Positions 5,761 through 10,370 of a stretch of DNA of 10,370 nucleotides are shown here, in pieces. How positions within the stretch are numbered: position 1 is the stretch's first letter; each line of letters begins with the position of its first letter. The DNA comes from CAYGLV01 sp964351025. Lineage in GTDB: Bacteria > Actinomycetota > Thermoleophilia > Gaiellales > Gaiellaceae. The notes under the pieces were generated by a model. That model made no database searches. It had not been told where the DNA came from and saw only the letters and a list, made by a program, of their open reading frames with translations. Where the stretch lies: the NCBI GenBank assembly GCA_964351025.1, contig CAYGLV010000073.1, forward strand, positions 1 to 10,370, written 5' to 3'. The translations under genes and the position numbers were made by a program.

Positions 5761-6153
5761 ATGCGCAGCGCAACGCTCACCGCGCTCCTCGCAGCGGTTG
5801 CCCTCGGCCTCGCCGGCTGCGGCGGCGCCAAGGAGGTCGGCGCCCTGCCGGAGACCGTGGTCGGCACCGTGCCGCAGGCGACGACCGCGGGACCGTCCAC
5901 GACGCTGAAGGGCGAGGCGGAGGCCGGCGAGGATCTCTACGCGGCGAAGGGCTGCGGCGGCTGCCACACGCTCGCCGACGCAGGCTCCTCGGGCACTGTC
6001 GGCCCCAACCTCGACCAGTCGAAGTCGGCGTTCGACCTAGTGGTCGACCGCGTCACGAACGGCCGGGGCGCGATGCCACCGTTCAAGGGCCAGCTCTCCG
6101 AGCAGGAGATCGCCGACGTCGCGGCCTACGTGGCCGAGTCCGCCGGCAACTGA
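5761..6153 (+). CDS. class I cytochrome c lipoprotein
   Basis: The protein has 130 residues. A short hydrophobic signal ends in the lipobox L-A-G-C, with C20 as the lipidated residue, so the mature protein is tethered to the outside of the cytoplasmic membrane. A flexible Thr/Pro/Val-rich linker (about 27-48) leads to a small cytochrome c domain: C65-x-x-C68-H69 binds haem covalently, G-P-N-L is at 81-84, and M105 in G-A-M-P-P-F is the probable sixth ligand, as in c6/c551-type cytochromes. The final helix E-I-A-D-V-A-A-Y-V is characteristic. It should carry single electrons between membrane complexes; its partner is not in the window unless it is the membrane protein nine bases upstream. The stop overlaps the next gene as CTGA. 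Confidence 0.93.
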   Translation: MRSATLTALLAAVALGLAGCGGAKEVGALPETVVGTVPQATTAGPSTTLKGEAEAGEDLYAAKGCGGCHTLADAGSSGTVGPNLDQSKSAFDLVVDRVTNGRGAMPPFKGQLSEQEIADVAAYVAESAGN

Positions 6154-6977
6154 ACCTCCCCGCCGACTTCCCGCGACACGTCGCGGCGCTCGCCTGCGAC
6201 CTCGACCGGACGCTGATCGCCGAGGACGCCGAGTTGCGTCCGCGCACGATCGCGGCGCTCACCGCCGCCCGCGCCGCCGGCATCCGGGTGATCGTCGTCA
6301 CCGGGCGCATGTTCCGCTCGGTGCGCCCCTACCTGGAGCACGCCGGGATCGAGGAGCCGGTCGTCTGCTACCAGGGCGCGGCGGTCGTCGAGCCGGGCAG
6401 CGGCACTTTCCTCCTGCACGAGCCGATCCCGCTCGAGGCGGCGCGGGAGGCGATCGCCGCCGTCGAAGCGGAGGGCCACCCGCTCAACTGCTACGTCGGT
6501 GACGAGCTGTACGTCGCCGAGGACACCCACTGGTCGCGCGCCTACGCGGAGTTCCAGAACATCCCGGTGACGGCGGTCGGGCCGCTGCTCGACTGGCTGA
6601 CGCAGCCACCGACCAAGCTCGTCGCCGTGGGCGATCCGGACGAGCTCGACGGGCTGAAAGCCCGCCTGCGTGAGCAGTTCGGTCGCCGGCTGTACATCTC
6701 CAAGTCTCTCCCCTACTTCCTCGAGCTCGCGAGCCCCCTTGTCTCGAAGGGGAGCGGGATCGCGTTCGTCGCCGAGCGGCTCGGCTTCGCGGCGGCAGGC
6801 ACGGTGGCCTTCGGCGACGGCGAGAACGACATCGAGCTGCTCGAGTGGGCCGGCTACGCGATCGCGGTCGGGAACGCCCACCCGTCTCTGCAGGTGCTCG
6901 CCGACTGGGCCTGCCCCGGGCCGGAAGTGGAGGGGGTCGCCCAGGTGGTCGAGGCCCTTCTAGACTCCAGGGCATGA
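6150..6977 (+). CDS. HAD-superfamily phosphatase, Cof type (class IIB)
   Basis: This cytoplasmic phosphatase is probably active on sugar phosphates or similar small phosphomonoesters. Motif I is D17-L-D19-R-T-L, motif II T51 in V-V-T-G-R, motif III K200 in S-K-G-S-G, and motif IV G-D-G-E-N-D-I-E-L-L from 222. The roughly 100-residue cap between motifs II and III makes it a Cof-like member. With the start used here it has 275 residues, normal for the family. Start choice: homology begins only a few residues before motif I, yet no ATG, GTG or TTG lies in frame nearby. CTG at 6150 overlaps the cytochrome stop as CTGA, matching the NTGA junctions elsewhere in the window, so I take CTG as the start. 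Its own stop overlaps the serS start as ATGA. Confidence 0.88.
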   Translation: MNLPADFPRHVAALACDLDRTLIAEDAELRPRTIAALTAARAAGIRVIVVTGRMFRSVRPYLEHAGIEEPVVCYQGAAVVEPGSGTFLLHEPIPLEAAREAIAAVEAEGHPLNCYVGDELYVAEDTHWSRAYAEFQNIPVTAVGPLLDWLTQPPTKLVAVGDPDELDGLKARLREQFGRRLYISKSLPYFLELASPLVSKGSGIAFVAERLGFAAAGTVAFGDGENDIELLEWAGYAIAVGNAHPSLQVLADWACPGPEVEGVAQVVEALLDSRA

Positions 6978-8173
6978 TCGATCTCAAGGCGGCCCGCGCG
7001 GATCCGGACGGCTTCCGCGCAGCGCTCGCCCGGAAGGGCGCCGCGCAGGCATTCGACGCGCTGCTGGCGGCCGACGAGCGGTGGCGCGCGCTCGTGCCGC
7101 GGGTGGACGAGTTGCGCGCCGCAACGAAGCTGAAGGGCAAGCCGACGCCGGAGCAGCTCGCCGAAGTCCAGGGCGTGAAGGACGAGCTGAAGGCGGTCGA
7201 GACGGAGATTGCCGCCGCCGAGGCCGAGCGGGACTCGCTCGCGCTCCGCGTCCCGAACCCGCCGAGCGAGGACGTGCCCGACGGCTCGACCGAGGACGAC
7301 GTGCTCGAAGTGCGCCGAGTCGGCGAGCCGCCCGAGCTGTCCGACCCGCGCGAGCACACCGAGATCGGCCGCTTCGACATGGAGCGCGCCGCGCGCATGT
7401 CGGGAGCGCGCTTCGGCTACTGGATCGGCGACACGGCGCGGCTCTCGCTCGCGCTCTACCGGTACGCGCTCGACCGGCTCGCCGAGAAGGGCTTCCAGAC
7501 CGTGTTGCCGCCCGTGCTCGTCCGCGAGGAAGCGCTGATCGGCACCGGCGCGTTCCCGAGCGACGAGGCCAACGTCTACGAGCTCCCCGCCGACGGGCTC
7601 TACCTCACCGGTACCGCCGAGATCCCGGTCGCGAGCCTCCACGCCGGCGAGATCCTCGCGGTCGAGGAGCTGCCACTCCGATACGTCGCCTTCTCTTCGT
7701 GCTTCCGCCGCGAGGCGGGAGCAGCCGGCCGGGACACGCGCGGGATGATCCGCGTCCACCAGTTCAACAAGGTCGAGCAGTTCTCGCTGACGCGCCCCGA
7801 GGACTCGTGGGACGAGCACGAGCTGCTGCTCGCGAACACCGAGGAGCTCGTGCGCGACCTCGGCCTGCCGTACCGGATCGTCGTGCTGCCGGCCGGGGAC
7901 ATGTCCAGCGCGTCCGCGAAGACCTACGACGTCGAGATCTGGTTCCCCAGCCAGGAGCGCTACCGCGAGACAGCGTCGATCTCGAACACGACCGACTTCC
8001 AGGCGCGCCGCCTCGGCATCCGCGTGCGCGGCGACAGGGGGCCCGAGCCCGTGCACATGCTGAACGGCACCGCCGTGGTCGACCGGATGGCGCTCGCGAT
8101 CCTCGAGTGCTTCCAGGGCGACGTGCCGGACGCGCTGCTGCCGTACGGCGCGCCCGAGCGGATCTCCCGTTAA
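6974..8173 (+). CDS. serS: seryl-tRNA synthetase
   Basis: This enzyme charges tRNA-Ser with serine through seryl-adenylate. At 399 residues it is slightly shorter than the usual 420-430. Residues about 1-105 are the N-terminal tRNA-binding domain with the two-helix coiled-coil arm (charged heptads around 55-95). The class II core follows: the motif 1 region around V-L-P-P-V-L-V, the serine-binding T-A-E-I-P-V at 214-219, motif 2 F-S-S-C-F-R-R-E at 240-247 with the R-G-M-I-R-V-H-Q-F extension, then S-N-T-T-D-F-Q-A-R-R, and motif 3 L-N-G-T-A-V-V-D-R (363-371) leading to A-I-L-E. The N-to-R spacing in motif 3 is one shorter than in Escherichia coli and resembles actinobacterial SerRS from memory. 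The ATG at 6974 overlaps the HAD stop as ATGA. A cognate tRNA-Ser(UGA) begins about 2.1 kb downstream. Confidence 0.97.
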   Translation: MIDLKAARADPDGFRAALARKGAAQAFDALLAADERWRALVPRVDELRAATKLKGKPTPEQLAEVQGVKDELKAVETEIAAAEAERDSLALRVPNPPSEDVPDGSTEDDVLEVRRVGEPPELSDPREHTEIGRFDMERAARMSGARFGYWIGDTARLSLALYRYALDRLAEKGFQTVLPPVLVREEALIGTGAFPSDEANVYELPADGLYLTGTAEIPVASLHAGEILAVEELPLRYVAFSSCFRREAGAAGRDTRGMIRVHQFNKVEQFSLTRPEDSWDEHELLLANTEELVRDLGLPYRIVVLPAGDMSSASAKTYDVEIWFPSQERYRETASISNTTDFQARRLGIRVRGDRGPEPVHMLNGTAVVDRMALAILECFQGDVPDALLPYGAPERISR

Positions 8174-8234
8174 CGGCGACCTCGCCCGCGCGCTCGCCTT
8201 CCTGCGCCGCGTCTACGCCGGTCGCGCGGGGCGC

Positions 8235-8945
8235 GTGAAGGAGCACCCGTGGGGGATCGCGCTGCTGACGGACGACCTGCCGCGCGTCTGGGACCTGAAT
8301 TTCACGCTGGTCGACCGCTGGGAGGGCTCGGCCGCCGAGCTCGCCGCCGAGGCCGACCGCGTGCTGGGAGCGGCGGGCCTGCGCCACCGCAAGGTCGCGA
8401 TCCACGACCAGGCGCTCGGCGCGCGGCTCTGGCCCGAGCTGCCGGTGGGCTCGTGGCCCTTCCACGACCGCTACCTCGTCATGGCACACCGGCGCGAGCC
8501 GGACCGGCCCGGCGATCCGTCGCTGGAGGTAGCCGAGCTCGATCTCGATGCCTACCTCCGCGCGCACGAGCCGGTCGTCCGTGCCGAGCCGTACGGCTCG
8601 GACGAGGAGACGGCGCGCCAGCTGCTCGAGCTGCCGCGCCGCGTTGCGGCCGCGATCGAGACACGCTTCTTCGGAGGCCTCGTCGACGGCAGGGCCGTGT
8701 CTCTCGCCTCGCTCCTCCTCGACGGCCCTGTCGCCCAGATCGAGGACGTGGCCACATTGCAGGAGCACCGCAGCAAGGGGCTCGCGCGCGCCGTCGTGTT
8801 GCGCTGCGTCGCGGAGGCCCGGCGGGCGGGAGCCGAGCTCGTGTTCCTCGTCGCCGACGGCAAGGACTGGCCGAAGGAGCTCTACGCCCGCTTCGGCTTC
8901 GACCCGATCGGGGTCGAGACGATGTTCGGCCGCCCGACCGAGTAG
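8235..8945 (+). CDS. GNAT-family N-acetyltransferase
   Basis: From GTG at 8235 the protein has 236 residues. The acetyl-CoA pocket is recognisable at L-Q-E-H-R-S-K-G-L-A (175-184), the Q-x-x-R/K-x-G-x-A motif A, followed by a helix and a strand with V-F-L-V-A-D. The closing motif Y-A-R-F-G-F is at 217-222. The first 130 residues or so form an extra domain that includes P-R-V-W-D-L-N, as in two-domain actinobacterial GNAT proteins. The acceptor substrate is unknown. Start problem: the same frame reads well back to about 8172 (G-D-L-A-R-A-L-A-F-L-R-R-V) with strong third-position G/C, and I recall homologs beginning with such a segment, but it has no ATG, GTG or TTG. CTG at 8202 is a possible rare start. 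Last of the five-gene run, it converges on lysC. Confidence 0.85.
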   Translation: MKEHPWGIALLTDDLPRVWDLNFTLVDRWEGSAAELAAEADRVLGAAGLRHRKVAIHDQALGARLWPELPVGSWPFHDRYLVMAHRREPDRPGDPSLEVAELDLDAYLRAHEPVVRAEPYGSDEETARQLLELPRRVAAAIETRFFGGLVDGRAVSLASLLLDGPVAQIEDVATLQEHRSKGLARAVVLRCVAEARRAGAELVFLVADGKDWPKELYARFGFDPIGVETMFGRPTE

Positions 8946-8990
8946 CGCCGGCGCTGAGACCGCGCGCGTCGGACGCTAGCCCTCAGCGCT
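8944..8990. repeat. inverted repeats between convergent GNAT and lysC genes
   Basis: AGCGCCGGCGCT at 8944-8955 is a perfect 12-base palindrome that begins inside the GNAT stop codon. In addition GCGCTGAG (8951-8958) pairs with CTCAGCGC (8982-8989) across 23 bases that contain the lysC stop. These could form alternative hairpins in the RNA from either strand and act as a two-way 3' end for the convergent genes. No U-run follows, so a standard intrinsic terminator is not shown. Confidence 0.4.
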
Positions 8991-10211
8991 CACCACCGGC
9001 TCGTGCAGCGCGAAGCGCTCGTGCACGGCTTGCACCGCACGCTCGGCGTCGGCGGCCGGCACGACGCACGAGATCCGGATCGGCGATGTCGAGATGATCC
9101 GGATGTTGATACCGGCCTCGGCGAGCGCGTCGAACATGTCCGCCGCGACGCCCGGGTGTGTGCGCATCCCGGCGCCGACGAGCGAGATCTTGGCGACGTC
9201 GGGGTCGTGCGCGATGCCGCCGGCGCCGATCTCCTCGGCGAGCGGCGCGAGGATCTTCTCCGCGCGGGCGGTATCCGCCTTCGGCAGGGTGAACGAGATG
9301 TCCGTGTGCCCTGCCGCCGAGACGTTCTGGACGATCATGTCGACGTTGACGCCCGCGTCTGCGAGTGCCCGGAAGACGCGTGCGGCGATGCCCGGCCGGT
9401 CGGGGACGCCGAGGATCGTCGCCTCCGCCTCCGAGGTGTCGAGCGCGATGCCCGAGATGATCGGCTGCTCCATCAGCTCCTCCTGACTGACGATCCACGT
9501 CCCCTCGGCTTCCGAGAACGCAGAACGGACGTGGATACGGACTCCATGATTGCGGGCGAACTCGACCGAGCGGAGCATCAGCACCTTCGCGCCGGACGCG
9601 GACAGCTCGAGCATCTCCTCGTAGGAGACGGCAGTGAGCTTGCGCGCACCGGGCACCATGCGCGGGTCGGCGGTGAAGACACCCTCGACATCGGTGTAGA
9701 TCTCGCAGACGTCCGCGCCGACCGCCGCGGCGAGCGCGACGGCGGTCGCGTCCGAGCCGCCCCGCCCGAGGGTCGTCACCTCGAGCTGGGTCGAGACGCC
9801 CTGGAAGCCGGCGACGAGCACGATCTCGCCTCCGGCGAGCGCCTTGTGGATGCGCTCCGCCCGCACTTCGAGGATCTTCGCGCGCCCGTGTGCCGTGTCG
9901 GTCACGATCCCCGCCTGCGACCCGGTGAGCGAGATCGCCCGGTGGCCGAGGTCGTGGATCGCCATCGCGGCGAGCGCGCACGAGATCCGCTCTCCGACCG
10001 AGAGCAGCATGTCGAGCTCGCGCGCGGCCGGCTCCGGCGAGACCTCGTGCGCGAGCGCCAGCAGGTCGTCGGTGGCCTTCCCCATGGCAGAGAGGACGCC
10101 GACGACGTCATGCCCCTGCTCGCGCGCGGCCACGAGTCGGCGCGCGACCGCTTTCAGCCGCTCGGGGCCGGCGACCGACGTGCCGCCGAACTTCTGGACG
10201 ACGAGACCCAC
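8976..10211 (-). CDS. lysC: aspartokinase (aspartate kinase), alpha/beta type
   Basis: Aspartokinase phosphorylates L-aspartate, the first step to lysine, threonine, methionine and cell-wall diaminopimelate. The 411-residue protein fits the actinobacterial/Bacillus class. K-F-G-G-T-S at 7-12 is the signature substrate/nucleotide loop; later come S-V-G-E-R, the G-R-G-G-S-D-A-T nucleotide segment and the Y-T-D-V-E-G-V-F-T-A-D-P strand. Two ACT regulatory domains follow, about 265-335 (V-P-D-R-P-G-I-A to T-D-I-S-F-T) and 345-411 (G-A-G-M-R-T-H-P-G-V to S-P-I-R-I-S), implying feedback control, by analogy by lysine plus threonine. The start is GTG at 10211, directly before G-L-V-V-Q-K-F-G-G; it lacks a ribosome binding site, and the longer open frame upstream is not family-like. 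An internal ATG after AGGAGG at 9473 probably makes a separate 165-residue regulatory subunit. No asd follows; the next gene converges on it. Confidence 0.96.
   Translation of the reverse strand: MGLVVQKFGGTSVAGPERLKAVARRLVAAREQGHDVVGVLSAMGKATDDLLALAHEVSPEPAARELDMLLSVGERISCALAAMAIHDLGHRAISLTGSQAGIVTDTAHGRAKILEVRAERIHKALAGGEIVLVAGFQGVSTQLEVTTLGRGGSDATAVALAAAVGADVCEIYTDVEGVFTADPRMVPGARKLTAVSYEEMLELSASGAKVLMLRSVEFARNHGVRIHVRSAFSEAEGTWIVSQEELMEQPIISGIALDTSEAEATILGVPDRPGIAARVFRALADAGVNVDMIVQNVSAAGHTDISFTLPKADTARAEKILAPLAEEIGAGGIAHDPDVAKISLVGAGMRTHPGVAADMFDALAEAGINIRIISTSPIRISCVVPAADAERAVQAVHERFALHEPVVSAEG
9471..9484 (-). promoter_or_regulatory. internal ribosome binding site and start of lysC beta subunit
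   Basis: On the minus strand, AGGAGGAG (9484-9477) precedes ATG (9473-9471) within the lysC reading frame; five bases separate AGGAGG from the ATG. The ATG is codon 247 and gives a 165-residue product that ends at 8976 and contains only the two ACT domains. In Corynebacterium and Bacillus lysC an in-frame internal start at the equivalent place makes the beta subunit of an alpha2beta2 enzyme. This is the strongest Shine-Dalgarno sequence noticed in the window, while the main lysC start has none. Confidence 0.75.
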
Positions 10212-10288
10212 GCGACGGACGCTACCTGGGTGGGCGGCATTCGGCGCTGCTGCGCACCGCAGGCGCTCGCTCCGCCAGAATGACGGGC
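10212..10288. promoter_or_regulatory. 77-bp divergent region between lysC and tRNA-Ser
   Basis: This is the longest gene-free stretch in the window and should hold the promoters of lysC (minus) and tRNA-Ser (plus). On the plus strand CAGAAT (10276-10281) matches four of six -10 positions and lies seven bases before the tRNA 5' end, a sensible distance for a tRNA promoter; the -35 region is not convincing. For lysC I see no clear -10 element and no Shine-Dalgarno sequence before its GTG. Confidence 0.3.
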
Positions 10289-10370
10289 GGCGGGGTGCCG
10301 GAGCGGTCGAACGGCGCGGTCTTGAAAACCGTTGGGCGTGCAAGCGTCCCGTGGGTTCGAATCCCACCCC
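10289..10370 (+). tRNA. tRNA-Ser, anticodon UGA, cut by window end
   Basis: The cloverleaf starts with acceptor GGCGGGG, then TG and a D arm with GAGCGGTCGAA. The anticodon stem GCGGT/ACCGT encloses CTTGAAA, giving anticodon TGA, which reads UCA and related serine codons. A long variable arm (TGGGCGTGCAAGCGTCCC) marks a class II tRNA, and the T arm is GTGGG/CCCAC with loop TTCGAAT. The window ends after the first three bases of the 3' acceptor strand, so four acceptor bases and the discriminator are missing. Its synthetase gene, serS, lies about 2.1 kb upstream on the same strand. Confidence 0.95.

Noticed and set aside
4881..6149. Long upstream extension of the HAD phosphatase frame
   Set aside because: This part overlaps the membrane protein and cytochrome c genes and translates to Arg-rich low-complexity sequence, so the real protein starts near 6150.
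9003..10283. 426-residue open frame on the plus strand opposite lysC
   Set aside because: It is Asp/Arg/Glu-rich sequence complementary to conserved lysC codons, with no motif; lysC is beyond doubt.
10212..10367. 52-residue N-terminal extension of lysC running into the tRNA gene
   Set aside because: Aspartokinases begin directly before the K-F-G-G-T-S strand; the extension overlaps tRNA-Ser and has no homology.
1..10370. Genomic island bounded by the two tRNA genes
   Set aside because: There is no integrase, no direct repeat of the tRNA 3' ends, and no change in base composition, and the genes between are core functions.

Overview
The window is about 10.4 kb of very GC-rich, densely packed bacterial chromosome. 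It fits a high-GC actinobacterium, and my best guess is the Thermoleophilia (Gaiella/Solirubrobacter-like) lineage. The arguments are a NucS/EndoMS-type mismatch endonuclease, a SerRS with the short actinobacterial motif 3, an aspartokinase with an internal start for a beta subunit, and almost exclusive G/C at third codon positions. Placement to class level is inference from remembered families. I see no integrase, transposase, CRISPR array, phage gene or compositional break, so this reads as core or near-core chromosome.

Layout. (1) Positions 2-458, minus strand: tRNA-Ala(CGC) downstream of a small glutaredoxin/GST-N-like protein with an altered active site and a His-rich tail. (2) 500-2289, plus strand: two adjacent, shortened zinc-type medium-chain dehydrogenases joined by a GTGA overlap; the second has Asp in place of the catalytic zinc Cys. 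(3) 2262-4334, minus strand: a four-gene run, in transcription order cupin, thioredoxin-like protein, metallo-beta-lactamase-fold hydrolase and nucS. The end of nucS overlaps the end of the second dehydrogenase by 28 bp. (4) 4378-8945, plus strand: a five-gene run, membrane protein with an exported N-terminal domain, cytochrome c lipoprotein, HAD phosphatase, seryl-tRNA synthetase (serS) and GNAT acetyltransferase. (5) 8976-10211, minus strand: aspartokinase (lysC). (6) 10289 to the window end, plus strand: tRNA-Ser(UGA), cut off 5 bases before its mature end (before CCA).

Coupling. Four gene junctions use a 4-base NTGA overlap (GTGA, GTGA, CTGA, ATGA), so translational coupling is the local rule. 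It also helps to place starts, including a likely CTG start for the HAD gene. No gene-free stretch exceeds 77 bp.

The functions are mostly housekeeping: replication fidelity (NucS), charging of serine tRNA, entry to the lysine/threonine/methionine pathway, and small redox or hydrolase proteins. I did not find an obviously new multi-gene system. The least explained parts are the membrane protein/cytochrome c pair, the dehydrogenase pair, the NucS C-terminal tail, and the missing canonical start codon for the apparent N-terminus of the GNAT protein.
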